Notes: generated by a model not told the origin, from the sequence alone. A stretch of 32,902 bases of DNA from an uncultured Mycolicibacterium sp. (GCF_937941905.1 NZ_CALDGS010000129.1:1-32902), one strand, 5' to 3'. Positions 7,547-15,396 are shown, numbered from the stretch's first letter. Numbers and translations: made by a program.

Positions 7547-8410
7547 GTGGCGGGACGCCCGGTGCACACGTTCGAGGTGGTCCGCAAGGAGCGGATCGGC
7601 CCGCACCTGCTGCGGCTGGTGCTCGGCGGCAACGGGTTCGACACCTTCACCCCCAACGAGTTCACCGATGCCTACGTTAAACTCGTCATCGTCGACGACC
7701 GCGTCGACGTCGCCGCGCTGCCGCAACCGCTGACCCTCGACAGCTTCGGCGTGCTGCCCGCCGAGCAGCGGCCCACCGTGCGCACCTACACCGTGCGCCG
7801 CGCCGATGCCGAACGGCGGGAACTGACCATCGATTTCGTCATCCACGGCGACCACGGGGTGGCCGGGCCGTGGGCCCAGGCCGTCGAGATCGGCCGGCCC
7901 GCCTACCTGATGGGCCCCGGCGGCGCCTACACCCCCGACCCGGCGGCCGACTGGCACCTGCTGGCCGGCGACGAGTCCGCCCTGCCCGCCATCGGCAAGG
8001 TCCTGGAGGCGTTGCCGCGCAACGCCGTCGGCAAGGCCTTCATCGAGGTGGCCGGGCCCGAGGACGAGATCGACCTCGACGCCCCGCCCGGGGTGCAGGT
8101 GCGCTGGATCTACCGCGGCGGCCGCGCCGACCTGGTCCCCGAGGACAAGGCCGGCGACCACGCCCCGCTCATCGCCGCGGTCCGCGAGACCGACTGGCTG
8201 CCCGGCCAGGTACAGGTGTTCATCCACGGCGAGGCCCAGGCCGTCATGCACAACCTGCGGCCCTACATCCGCAACGAACGCGGCGTCACCGGCCGGTGGG
8301 CGGCCTCGATCTCCGGATACTGGCGGCGCGGCCGCACCGAGGAGACCTTCCGGCAGTGGAAACGCGAACTCGCCGAACGCGAGGCGCGGGAATCGGCCAC
8401 CGCCGGCTGA
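7547..8410 (+). CDS. viuB: Siderophore-interacting flavoprotein (ViuB-like)
   Basis: A 287-residue protein of the SIP family (Rv2895c is 283 residues as recalled). The N-terminal FAD domain carries RTYTVR (79-84) followed by DFVIHGDHGVAGPWAQ and the C-terminal NAD(P)H-reductase domain carries LLAGDESALPAIGKVLEALP and VFIHGEAQAVMHNLRPYIRNERG. SIP proteins reduce ferric siderophores in the cytosol to release iron. The C-terminus ends in a charged helix typical of the family (YWRRGRTEETFRQWKRELAERE). The start GTG is chosen for the GAGGGGAGA site seven bases upstream or closer and the -10 at 7511. No iron-box (IdeR site) is evident in the short leader. Confidence 0.88.
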   Translation: MAGRPVHTFEVVRKERIGPHLLRLVLGGNGFDTFTPNEFTDAYVKLVIVDDRVDVAALPQPLTLDSFGVLPAEQRPTVRTYTVRRADAERRELTIDFVIHGDHGVAGPWAQAVEIGRPAYLMGPGGAYTPDPAADWHLLAGDESALPAIGKVLEALPRNAVGKAFIEVAGPEDEIDLDAPPGVQVRWIYRGGRADLVPEDKAGDHAPLIAAVRETDWLPGQVQVFIHGEAQAVMHNLRPYIRNERGVTGRWAASISGYWRRGRTEETFRQWKRELAEREARESATAG

Positions 8411-8419
8411 GGCCTTTGG

Positions 8420-8435
8420 CACGCTCTCACCCATG
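8420..8435 (+). promoter_or_regulatory. Possible leaderless promoter of the lactate monooxygenase gene
   Basis: CACGCT (8420-8425) is followed by seven bases and ATG at 8433, with no Shine-Dalgarno. The same CACGCT hexamer is the downstream box of the four repeated elements in the catabolic cluster, but here the TTTACA box is absent. Weak evidence on its own. Confidence 0.35.
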
Positions 8436-9596
8436 GCCTTCGGCGACTACCAGATCGAGATCTACCTCAACGGCCTGTCCGGCGTGCTGCCGAAATACCC
8501 GATGGCGTTCGCCGAACTCGAGGAACGCGCCCGCGCGGCACTGCCGGCGTCGGTGTGGTCGTACGTGGCCGGCGGCGCAGGCGACGAACGCACCCAGCGC
8601 GCCAACGTCGCCGCCTTCGACCAGTGGGGCCTCGTGCCGCGCATGCTCGTCGGCGCCACCGAGCGCGACCTGCGCACCGAACTGTTCGGGATGACCCTGC
8701 CCGCACCGGTGTTCATGGCCCCGATCGGGGTGGCCGGCATCTGCGCCCAGGACGGGCACGGCGACCTCGCCTGCGCCCGCGCCGCCGCGGTCACCGGCAT
8801 CCCGTTGGCCGTCTCCACCCTGACCCAGGACCCGCTCGAGGACGTCGCCGCCGAACTCGGCGCCACCCCCGGCTTCTTCCAGCTCTACACGCCGACCGAC
8901 CGGGACCTGGCCGCCAGCCTGGTGCAGCGCGCCGAACGCGCCGGTTACCGGGCGCTCATCGTCACCCTCGACACCTGGATCCCCGGCTGGCGTCCCCGGG
9001 ACCTGGCCATGTCGAACTTCCCGCAGCTGCGCGGACATTCACTGGCCAACTACACCAGCGACCCGGTGTTCACCGCCGGGCTGGCCCAGCCCCCGGAGGC
9101 CGACCCGCAGGCCGTCGTGCTGCGCTGGGTGCAGCTCTTCGGCAACCCGCTCACCTGGGACGACCTGCCCTGGCTGCGATCGCTGACCGACCTGCCGCTG
9201 ATCCTCAAGGGCATCTGCCACCCCGACGACGTGCGGCGTGCCCGCGACCACGGCGTGGACGGCATCTACTGCTCCAACCACGGCGGCCGCCAGGCCAACG
9301 GCGGCCTGCCCGCGCTGGACTGCCTGCCCGGCGTCGTCGCGGCCGCCGACGGCATGCCGGTGCTGTTCGACTCCGGCGTCCGCAGCGGCGCCGACATCGT
9401 CAAGGCGCTCGCGCTGGGCGCCACCGCGGTCGGCATCGGCCGGCCCTACGTCTACGGCCTGGCCCTCGGCGGCACCGACGGGGTGGTGCACGTGCTGCGG
9501 TCGCTGCTGGCCGAGGCCGACCTCATCATGGCCGTCGACGGCTACCCGACCCGGGCCGACCTCACCCCCGACACGCTGCGCCGCGTCACCTGCTGA
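8433..9596 (+). CDS. FMN-dependent lactate 2-monooxygenase family enzyme
   Basis: A 387-residue alpha-hydroxy-acid oxidase closely resembling Mycobacterium smegmatis lactate 2-monooxygenase from memory: GDERTQRANV, APIGV, DTWIPGWRPRDL, SNHGGRQANGGLPALDCLP, AVGIGRPYVYG, SLLAEADLIMAVDGY. The enzyme converts L-lactate and O2 to acetate, CO2 and water. Tyr44 (SYVAGG), Gly99 in APIG (the Gly that distinguishes the monooxygenase from lactate oxidase, which has Ala) and the catalytic His283 of SNHGGR are all present. The gene sits between viuB and xerC, which I remember as close neighbours in M. tuberculosis, so it is either an insertion here or a loss there. A related 2-hydroxyacid substrate cannot be excluded. 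Confidence 0.9.
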   Translation: MAFGDYQIEIYLNGLSGVLPKYPMAFAELEERARAALPASVWSYVAGGAGDERTQRANVAAFDQWGLVPRMLVGATERDLRTELFGMTLPAPVFMAPIGVAGICAQDGHGDLACARAAAVTGIPLAVSTLTQDPLEDVAAELGATPGFFQLYTPTDRDLAASLVQRAERAGYRALIVTLDTWIPGWRPRDLAMSNFPQLRGHSLANYTSDPVFTAGLAQPPEADPQAVVLRWVQLFGNPLTWDDLPWLRSLTDLPLILKGICHPDDVRRARDHGVDGIYCSNHGGRQANGGLPALDCLPGVVAAADGMPVLFDSGVRSGADIVKALALGATAVGIGRPYVYGLALGGTDGVVHVLRSLLAEADLIMAVDGYPTRADLTPDTLRRVTC

Positions 9597-9611
9597 ACCG
9601 CGGTCGTCTGC

Positions 9612-9626
9612 CACGGTAGGGGAGTG
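9612..9626 (+). promoter_or_regulatory. Possible leaderless promoter of xerC
   Basis: CACGGT (9612-9617) is followed by six bases (AGGGGA) and GTG at 9624. The purine run AGGGGA is too close to serve GTG 9624 but could serve as ribosome site for the alternative GTG at 9630, so both readings remain open. Confidence 0.35.
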
Positions 9627-10520
9627 GACGTGCCGGCCATCCTCGACGAGTTCGCCGACCACCTGGCGCTGGAACGCGCCCGGTCGGCGCACACCTGCCG
9701 CGCCTACCTGACCGACCTGCGCGCGCTGTTCGACTTCCTCGGCGAGCGCGGCCTCGACGGCCTCACCCTGCCCGCGCTGCGGTCCTGGCTGGCCGCGCAG
9801 GCCGCCGCCGGCGCGGCCCGCACCACGCTGGCCCGGCGCGCCTCGGCGGTCAAGACGTTCACCGCCTGGGCCACCCGGCGCGGCTACCTGGCCACCGACC
9901 CGGCGCTGCGGCTGCAGCTGCCCAAGGCCCACCGCACGCTGCCCGCCGTGCTGCGCCCGGACCAGGCCGCCGACGCCCTGGAGGCGGCGAAAACCGGTGC
10001 CCAGGAAGGCGATCCGATCGCCATCCGGGACCGGTTGATCGTCGAGATGCTGTACGCCACCGGCATCCGGGTCAGTGAGCTGTGCGGGCTGGACATCGAC
10101 GACGTCGACACCGGGCGGCGGCTGGTGCGGGTGCTCGGCAAGGGCGACAAGCCGCGCAGCGTGCCGTTCGGCCGGCCGGCCCACGAGGCGCTCGACGACT
10201 GGCTGGCCCGCGGCCGGCCGCGGCTGGCCACCGCCGAGTCCGGCCCGGCGCTGCTGCTCGGCGCGCGCGGCCGCCGCCTCGACCCGCGCCAGGCCCGCAC
10301 CGTGGTGCACCGGACCGTCGCCGCCGTCGCCGACGCCCCCGACATCGGCCCGCACGGCCTGCGCCACAGCGCGGCCACCCACCTGCTCGAGGGCGGGGCG
10401 GACCTGCGGGTGGTGCAGGAGCTGCTCGGCCACGCCACGCTGGCCACCACCCAGCTCTACACCCACGTCACCCTCAACCGGCTGCGCGCCGTGCACGACC
10501 GGGCCCACCCACGGGCCTGA
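9624..10520 (+). CDS. xerC: Site-specific tyrosine recombinase XerC
   Basis: A 298-residue recombinase with an N-terminal SAM-like core-binding domain (about residues 1-90) and a C-terminal catalytic domain. All catalytic residues are present with the spacing of E. coli XerC: Arg149 (TGIRVSEL), Lys173 (GKGDK), His244 and Arg247 (HGLRH), His270 (LGHAT) and the nucleophile Tyr279 (TQLYTHV). With XerD it resolves chromosome dimers at dif during division. Its place two genes upstream of rpsB is the conserved actinobacterial xerC position. This argues that it is the housekeeping recombinase and not a phage integrase. Its 3' end overlaps the convergent M23 peptidase gene by 47 bp. Confidence 0.95.
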   Translation: MDVPAILDEFADHLALERARSAHTCRAYLTDLRALFDFLGERGLDGLTLPALRSWLAAQAAAGAARTTLARRASAVKTFTAWATRRGYLATDPALRLQLPKAHRTLPAVLRPDQAADALEAAKTGAQEGDPIAIRDRLIVEMLYATGIRVSELCGLDIDDVDTGRRLVRVLGKGDKPRSVPFGRPAHEALDDWLARGRPRLATAESGPALLLGARGRRLDPRQARTVVHRTVAAVADAPDIGPHGLRHSAATHLLEGGADLRVVQELLGHATLATTQLYTHVTLNRLRAVHDRAHPRA

Positions 10521-11022
10521 CCCGCCGCAGCGGCTTGAGCCGCACCGGGGTGCCCGCCAGCAGGCCGAGCGGATCGACGTAGTCGGCGCGCGCCGCCGCG
10601 CCCCACATCGCGCCCCAGTGCAGGCAGGCCGGTGCCGGACACCCCGGATGCCCGGCGCGCAGCGCGCCGAGCACCGCGCCGGCGGGCACCGGCTGACCGG
10701 GCCGCACCGCCGCGGCCACCGGCTCGTAGCTGGTGCGCAGCCCGCCCGGATGTGCCACCGACACCACCGGTCGGCCCGCCAGCGTCCCGGCGAACACCAC
10801 CGTCCCACCGGCCGCGGCGTGCACCGGCTGCCCCGGGGTGCCGGCCAGATCCACCCCGCGGTGTCCGCGCTGCCAGTCCGGCCGGGGCGCGTCGAACCCG
10901 CGCACCACCGCCGGGCGGGGCCGCAGCGGCCAGTCCAGCCGCGCCCCGTCGGCCGCGGCCGGGGCGGCCGCCCCGAGCACCGCGACCAGCACCGGCACCG
11001 CGCACGCCGGCAACACCCGCAT
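10474..11022 (-). CDS. Secreted M23-family (LytM-like) peptidase
   Basis: A 182-residue exported protein: signal peptide MRVLPACAVPVLVAVLG with cleavage near APAAADG (about residue 25), then an M23 beta fold. The zinc ligands His54 and Asp58 (HRGVDLAG) and His135 are visible, but the usual C-terminal HxH reads C133-L-H135, so the first His of that motif is replaced by Cys. Members beside rpsB in other actinobacteria (Rv2891 in M. tuberculosis) appear from memory to share CLHWG, so this seems a subfamily feature. M23 enzymes cut peptidoglycan cross-bridges; activity here is uncertain. The frame is open further upstream; ATG 11022 or GTG 11040 is chosen because the signal peptide starts there. 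Transcribed away from rpsB. Confidence 0.78.
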   Translation of the reverse strand: MRVLPACAVPVLVAVLGAAAPAAADGARLDWPLRPRPAVVRGFDAPRPDWQRGHRGVDLAGTPGQPVHAAAGGTVVFAGTLAGRPVVSVAHPGGLRTSYEPVAAAVRPGQPVPAGAVLGALRAGHPGCPAPACLHWGAMWGAAARADYVDPLGLLAGTPVRLKPLRRVRPVGGPGRARRAAG

Positions 11023-11146
11023 CCGCCCAGCCCAGCGCACCGGACCGCCCTGCGGCAACCCGGACCCGGCAGGCTGTGGACGGGCGCGCGGCTGTGCACC
11101 GGCGGGCCGGGGAGCCGGGCCCGGAAAAGGCGCCGCCACCAGCGTG

Positions 11147-11309
11147 TAGACTGCACCGTGCAGTTCCGCGACCCCGCGGGCTGACTTCGCGTGTCTGCAG
11201 CCGAGCGAATGCCGTGCGGTCCCGTGTGCGCACGGGTGCGGTGTTCGGCAGGCACCAGGGCGCGGCATCACCCGGTGCCGTGCGACAACCGACAACGAAG
11301 GGCAAAGAC
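11147..11309 (+). promoter_or_regulatory. rpsB promoter and structured 5' leader
   Basis: TAGACT (11147-11152), preceded by TG, is a good extended -10; the transcript would have a leader of about 150 bases. Inside it are a short frame GTG 11158 to TGA 11184 (eight codons), a 6-bp hairpin CCCGTG/CACGGG (11221-11236, four-base loop) and a longer hairpin pairing GGCACC-A-GGG (11251-11260) with CCCGGTGCC (11271-11279), closed by a ten-base loop. The purine-rich GAAGGG ribosome site follows at about 11297-11302. Ribosomal protein S2 commonly controls its own mRNA, so this leader is a candidate autoregulatory element (inference). Confidence 0.55.
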
Positions 11310-12143
11310 ATGGCCGTCGTGACCATGAAGCAGCTGCTCGACAGCGGCGCGCACTTCGGGCACCAGACCCGTCGCTGGAACCCGAAGATGAAGCGGTTCA
11401 TCTTCACCGACCGCAACGGCATCTACATCATCGACCTGCGGCAGACGCTCACCTACATCGACAAGGCCTACGAGTTCGTCAAGGAGACCGTCGCCCACGG
11501 CGGCACCATCCTGTTCGTCGGCACCAAGAAGCAGGCGCAGGAGGCCATCGCCGAGGAGGCCACCCGCGTCGGGATGCCGTACGTCAACCAGCGCTGGCTG
11601 GGCGGCATGCTCACCAACTTCTCCACCGTGCACAAGCGGCTGCAGCGCCTCAAGGAGCTCGAGGCGATGGAGCAGACCGGTGGCTTCGAGGGTCGCACCA
11701 AGAAGGAAATCCTGATGCTGACCCGCGAGAAGAACAAGCTCGAGCGCAGCCTCGGCGGCATCCGCGACATGCAGAAGGTGCCGTCGGCGATCTGGGTCGT
11801 CGACACCAACAAGGAGCACATCGCCGTCGGCGAGGCCCGCAAGCTGGGCATCCCGGTCATCGCGATCCTCGACACCAACTGCGACCCGGACCTCGTCGAC
11901 TACCCGATCCCGGGCAACGACGACGCCATCCGCTCGGCCGCGCTGCTGACCAAGGTGATCGCCTCCGCGGTCGCCGAGGGGCTGCAGGCCCGCGCCGGCC
12001 AGGGCGGCGAGAAGCCGGAGGTCGAGGCCGAGCCGCTGCCCGAGTGGGAGCAGGAGCTGCTCGCCGAGGCCACCGCGGCCACCTCCGAGGCCCCCGCCGA
12101 GGGCCAGGCCTCGACCGAATCGACCGAACCCCAGAACTCGTAG
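11310..12143 (+). CDS. rpsB: 30S ribosomal protein S2
   Basis: A 277-residue S2 protein: MKQLLDSGAHFGHQTRRWNP, YIIDLRQTLTYIDKAYEFV, FVGTKKQAQEAI, YVNQRWLGGMLTNF, PSAIWVVDTNKEHIAVGEARKLGIPVIAILDTNCDPD. S2 binds late to the 30S subunit between head and body. The C-terminus has a 30- to 40-residue acidic Glu/Ala-rich extension, usual for actinobacterial S2. The start ATG at 11310 is set by the family N-terminus (MAVVTMKQLL) and the GAAGGG ribosome site; the frame is open upstream only because of GC content. tsf follows after 11 bp in the usual rpsB-tsf operon. Confidence 0.98.
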   Translation: MAVVTMKQLLDSGAHFGHQTRRWNPKMKRFIFTDRNGIYIIDLRQTLTYIDKAYEFVKETVAHGGTILFVGTKKQAQEAIAEEATRVGMPYVNQRWLGGMLTNFSTVHKRLQRLKELEAMEQTGGFEGRTKKEILMLTREKNKLERSLGGIRDMQKVPSAIWVVDTNKEHIAVGEARKLGIPVIAILDTNCDPDLVDYPIPGNDDAIRSAALLTKVIASAVAEGLQARAGQGGEKPEVEAEPLPEWEQELLAEATAATSEAPAEGQASTESTEPQNS

Positions 12144-12154
12144 GGAAGGCTGAA

Positions 12155-12982
12155 ATGGCGAACTTCACCGCTGCCGACGTCAAGCGACTTCGGGAGCTGA
12201 CCGGCGCCGGCATGCTCGACTCCAAGAACGCGCTGGTCGAGGCCGACGGCGACTTCGACAAGGCGGTCGAGCTGCTCCGTATCAAGGGCGCCAAGGACGT
12301 CGGCAAGCGCGCCGAGCGCTCCACGGCCGAGGGCCTGGTGGCCGCCAAGGACGGTGCGCTCATCGAGCTGAACTCCGAGACCGACTTCGTCGCCAAGAAC
12401 GCGGAGTTCCAGCAGCTCGCCGACCAGGTCGTGGCGGCCGCGGCCGAGGCCAGGACCGACGACGTCGAGGTGCTCAAGGCCACCAAGATCGGCGACAAGA
12501 CCGTCGAGCAGCTCATCACCGAGCTGTCGGCCAAGATCGGCGAGAAGCTCGAGCTGCGCCGGGTGGCCTACCTGGGCGGCACCGTCGAGACCTACCTGCA
12601 CAAGCGGGCCGCCGACCTGCCGCCGGCGGTCGGTGTGCTGGTCGAGTACCAGGCCGGCGACGCCGCGAAGGGCAAGGAGGCGGCGCACGCCGCCGCGCTG
12701 CAGATCGCCGCGCTGAAGCCGAAGTACCTCTCGCGCGAGGACGTGCCGGAGGACGTGGTGGCCAACGAGCGGCGCATCGCCGAGGAGACCGCCAAGAACG
12801 AGGGCAAGCCGGAGGCGGCGCTGCCCAAGATCGTCGAGGGCCGGCTCAACGGCTTCTTCAAGGACGTCGTGCTGCTCGAGCAGCCGTCGGTGTCCGACAA
12901 CAAGAAGACCGTCAAGGCGCTGCTCGACGAGGCCGGCGTGACCGTGACCCGGTTCGTCCGGTTCGAGGTCGGGCAGCCCTGA
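12155..12982 (+). CDS. tsf: Elongation factor Ts
   Basis: A 275-residue EF-Ts with the N-terminal UBA-like domain (ADVKRLRELTGAGMLDSKNALVEADGDFDKAVELL), the conserved core block GLVAAKDGALIELNSETDFVAKN (Thr-Asp-Phe-Val, contacts EF-Tu) and the C-terminal subdomains ending in VTRFVRFEVGQP. EF-Ts exchanges GDP for GTP on EF-Tu. The ribosome site AGGGAAGG lies seven bases before ATG 12155. It is co-transcribed with rpsB. A weak 5-bp inverted repeat (CAGCG/CGCTG, 12983-12995) follows the stop. Confidence 0.98.
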   Translation: MANFTAADVKRLRELTGAGMLDSKNALVEADGDFDKAVELLRIKGAKDVGKRAERSTAEGLVAAKDGALIELNSETDFVAKNAEFQQLADQVVAAAAEARTDDVEVLKATKIGDKTVEQLITELSAKIGEKLELRRVAYLGGTVETYLHKRAADLPPAVGVLVEYQAGDAAKGKEAAHAAALQIAALKPKYLSREDVPEDVVANERRIAEETAKNEGKPEAALPKIVEGRLNGFFKDVVLLEQPSVSDNKKTVKALLDEAGVTVTRFVRFEVGQP

Positions 12983-13004
12983 CAGCGGCGCGCTGACGGC
13001 GTGT

Positions 13005-13020
13005 AAGAATCGGGCGCGTG
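13005..13020 (+). promoter_or_regulatory. Leaderless promoter of the amidase gene
   Basis: AAGAAT (13005-13010; matches TATAAT at four of six positions including A2 and T6) is followed by seven bases and GTG at 13018. No ribosome site is present between. Confidence 0.5.
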
Positions 13021-14430
13021 GCTCGCATCCACGCATATCGCGACGACGCGCTCGGTGACCTGGACGCGGTGGGACTCGCAGCACTGCTGCGGGCCCGCCG
13101 CGTTTCCGTCTCCGAGGTGATCGAGGCCGCCATCGCGCGCACCGAGGCGGTCGACCCGGTCCTCAACGGTCTGGCCTGCGCCGACTTCGACCGCGCCCGC
13201 GCCCGCGCGGCCGCCACCCGGCCGTTCGGCGGGTTCTTCGACGGCGTACCGACCTACCTCAAGGACAACATCGCGGTGGCCGGCCTGCCGACCATGCAGG
13301 GCACCGACGCCTGGCGGCCGCGGCCGGCCCCGGCCCACGGCGACACCGCGCGGGCCTACCTGGCCACCGGGCTGGTGAACCTCGGCAAGACCCGGATGTC
13401 GGAGTTCGGGTTCAGCGCCGCCGCCGAGCACCCCCGCATCGGGCCGGTGCGCAACCCGTGGCACCCCGACTTCACCGCCGGCGCCTCCTCGTCGGGTTCC
13501 GGCGCGTTCGTCGCCGCCGGCGTGGTGCCCATCGCGCACGCCAACGACGGCGGCGGCTCCATCCGCATCCCGGCGTCCTGCACCGGCCTGGTCGGCCTCA
13601 AGCCGACCCGCGGCCGCACCCCGCTGGACGCCGACATGCGGCGCATGCCGCTGCGCATCGTCGCCAACGGCGTGCTGACCCGCAGCGTCCGCGACACCGC
13701 GGCGTTCTACCGCGAGCTGGAACGGATCCATCCCAACCCGAAGCTGCCGCCGGTCGGCGACGTCACCGGCCCGGGCACCGAGCGGCTGCGGATCGCGGTG
13801 TGCACCCGGTCCCCGGTGCGCGACGCCGCCCCCGAGGTGCGCGACCTGACCCTGAAGACGGCCGCGCTGCTCGAGGAGCTCGGCCACCGCGTCACCGAGA
13901 TCGACAACCCGGTGCCGCGGCGGTTCGCCGACGACTTCCTGCTCTACTGGGCGTTTCTGGCCTTCGCGCTGGTGCGCGGCGGCCGGCGCAGCTTCGGGCC
14001 GTCCTTCGACCGGGGCCGGCTGGACAACCTCACCCTCGGCCTGGAGGCGCACGCCGCCCGCAACCTGCACCGGGTCCCGGTCGCCATCGCCCGGCTGGCG
14101 GCCACCCGCCGGATCACCGCCCGGCTGGCCCGCGACTACGACGTGGTGCTCATGCCGACCCTGGCCGACGTGCCGCCGCGGATCGGCCATCTCGACCCCA
14201 CCGCGCCGTACGAGCAGATCATCGCCCGGCTCGTCGACTGGGTGGCGTTCACGCCGCTGCAGAACGTCACCGGGGAACCGGCGATCTCGCTGCCGCTGGG
14301 CAGGTCGGCCGACGGGCTGCCGGTGGGCATGATGTTCGCCGCCGACCTCGGCCAGGAGGCGCTGCTGCTGCGGCTGGCCTACGAGCTCGAAGAGGCCCGG
14401 CCCTGGCCGCGCATCGACACCGCGCCGTAG
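13018..14430 (+). CDS. amiC: Amidase signature family enzyme (AmiC-like)
   Basis: A 470-residue amidase-signature protein (Rv2888c/AmiC is 473 residues as recalled). It carries the Ser-cisSer-Lys elements: YLKDNIAVAGLPT with the catalytic Lys, and the signature GASSSGSGAFVAAGVVPIAHANDGGGSIRIPAS, in which GGSIRIPAS holds the cis-Ser and nucleophile Ser. Such enzymes hydrolyse carboxylic amides to acid and ammonia in the cytosol; the natural substrate is unknown. It occupies the same place after tsf as in M. tuberculosis. The start is the GTG fixed by the leaderless promoter, and the N-terminus MARIHAYRDDALGDLDAVGLAALL agrees with the family. Confidence 0.9.
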   Translation: MARIHAYRDDALGDLDAVGLAALLRARRVSVSEVIEAAIARTEAVDPVLNGLACADFDRARARAAATRPFGGFFDGVPTYLKDNIAVAGLPTMQGTDAWRPRPAPAHGDTARAYLATGLVNLGKTRMSEFGFSAAAEHPRIGPVRNPWHPDFTAGASSSGSGAFVAAGVVPIAHANDGGGSIRIPASCTGLVGLKPTRGRTPLDADMRRMPLRIVANGVLTRSVRDTAAFYRELERIHPNPKLPPVGDVTGPGTERLRIAVCTRSPVRDAAPEVRDLTLKTAALLEELGHRVTEIDNPVPRRFADDFLLYWAFLAFALVRGGRRSFGPSFDRGRLDNLTLGLEAHAARNLHRVPVAIARLAATRRITARLARDYDVVLMPTLADVPPRIGHLDPTAPYEQIIARLVDWVAFTPLQNVTGEPAISLPLGRSADGLPVGMMFAADLGQEALLLRLAYELEEARPWPRIDTAP

Positions 14431-14490
14431 CCGCGGGCGCACGGGGCGCTCGGCGACCCGCGGGATCCGGGCGAAGCCGGTCGCCCGCGG
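14431..14490. repeat. Nested GC-rich inverted repeats after the amidase gene
   Basis: CCGCGGGCG (14431-14439) pairs exactly with CGCCCGCGG (14482-14490), and inside it GGCGACC (14452-14458) pairs exactly with GGTCGCC (14479-14485); the two structures are mutually exclusive because the right arms overlap. The first arm begins on the base after the amidase stop, so a terminator role is possible; no U-tract follows. Confidence 0.45.
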
Positions 14491-14502
14491 CCGCACCGGC
14501 GA

Positions 14503-14640
14503 TACCCTCAGGTGCAGGCTCGGGGCCGGCCGACCGGCCCCCGTGCGGGGCGGGGCGCCGGATGAGGCAGGATTATGGGGGCCGTCCGCGCCGGATGCGG
14601 GGCGGCGGCAGGTGCATGCGGGAACCGGTGAAGGAGTCGG
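14503..14640 (+). promoter_or_regulatory. pyrH promoter and hairpin leader
   Basis: TACCCT (14503-14508) is a plausible -10, giving a leader of about 125 bases. A perfect 8-bp stem with a four-base loop, GGGGCCGG (14522-14529) and CCGGCCCC (14534-14541), begins about seven bases into that transcript. The GAAGGAG ribosome site (14630-14636) precedes the ATG at 14641. A hairpin at the extreme 5' end could stabilise the mRNA or act in attenuation; no regulator is known to me. Confidence 0.45.
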
Positions 14641-15396
14641 ATGGCGGAAGGTAGCAGCCCCGACGGCGCAGGCGATCGCCCGCCGTTCAAGCCCCTGTAC
14701 TCACGTGTGCTGCTCAAGCTCGGTGGCGAGATGTTCGGCGGCGGCCAGGTCGGCCTCGACCCCGACGTCGTCCACCAGGTCGCCCGCCAGATCGCCGAGG
14801 TGGTCCGCGCCGGGGTGCAGGTCGCCGTGGTGATCGGGGGCGGGAACTTCTTCCGCGGCGCCCAGCTGCAGCAGCGCGGCATGGAGCGCAGCCGGTCGGA
14901 CTACATGGGCATGCTCGGCACCGTGATGAACAGCCTTGCGCTGCAGGACTTCCTGGAGAAGGAAGGCATCCAGACCCGGGTGCAGACCGCCATCACCATG
15001 GGGCAGGTCGCCGAGCCCTACATCCCGCTGCGCGCCCGCCGGCACCTGGAGAAGGGCCGGGTGGTGATCTTCGGCGCCGGCATGGGGCTGCCGTACTTCT
15101 CCACCGACACCACGGCCGCCCAGCGCGCCCTGGAGATCGGCGCCGAGGTGGTGCTGATGGCCAAGGCGGTCGACGGGGTGTACACCGACGACCCGCGGGT
15201 CAATCCGAACGCCGAACTGCTGCGCGTGGTCACCCACCGCGAGGTGATCGACCGCGGGCTGCGCGTCGCCGACGCGACGGCGTTCAGCCTGTGCATGGAC
15301 AATGGCATGCCGATCCTGGTGTTCAATCTGCTCACCGATGGCAACATCGCCCGGGCGGTCGCCGGTGAGAAGATCGGAACGCTGGTCACCAGCTGA
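14641..15396 (+). CDS. pyrH: UMP kinase
   Basis: A 251-residue bacterial UMP kinase of the amino-acid-kinase fold: RVLLKLGGEMFGGGQVGLD (phosphate-binding Lys and Gly), GGGNFFRG (66-73), RSDYMGMLGTVMNSLALQDFLE, FGAGMGLPYFSTDTTAAQRALEI, VLMAKAVDGVYTDDPRVNPNA and LCMDNGMPILVFNL. It phosphorylates UMP to UDP in pyrimidine synthesis and is hexameric and allosterically controlled in related species. The start is chosen for the GAAGGAG site four bases upstream. frr follows after 42 bp in the conserved pyrH-frr-cdsA order. Confidence 0.97.
   Translation: MAEGSSPDGAGDRPPFKPLYSRVLLKLGGEMFGGGQVGLDPDVVHQVARQIAEVVRAGVQVAVVIGGGNFFRGAQLQQRGMERSRSDYMGMLGTVMNSLALQDFLEKEGIQTRVQTAITMGQVAEPYIPLRARRHLEKGRVVIFGAGMGLPYFSTDTTAAQRALEIGAEVVLMAKAVDGVYTDDPRVNPNAELLRVVTHREVIDRGLRVADATAFSLCMDNGMPILVFNLLTDGNIARAVAGEKIGTLVTS

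Noticed and set aside
9624..10520. Phage or island integrase
   Set aside because: The tyrosine recombinase has XerC length and catalytic spacing and lies in the conserved position near rpsB; no attachment repeats or phage genes are nearby.
12983..12995. Terminator after tsf
   Set aside because: Only five base pairs, no T-run; a leaderless promoter lies ten bases further on.
14512..14565. GTG to TGA 17-codon frame in the pyrH leader as a leaderless upstream frame
   Set aside because: The GTG is only three bases after the TACCCT box, so a transcript begun from it would not include the GTG.
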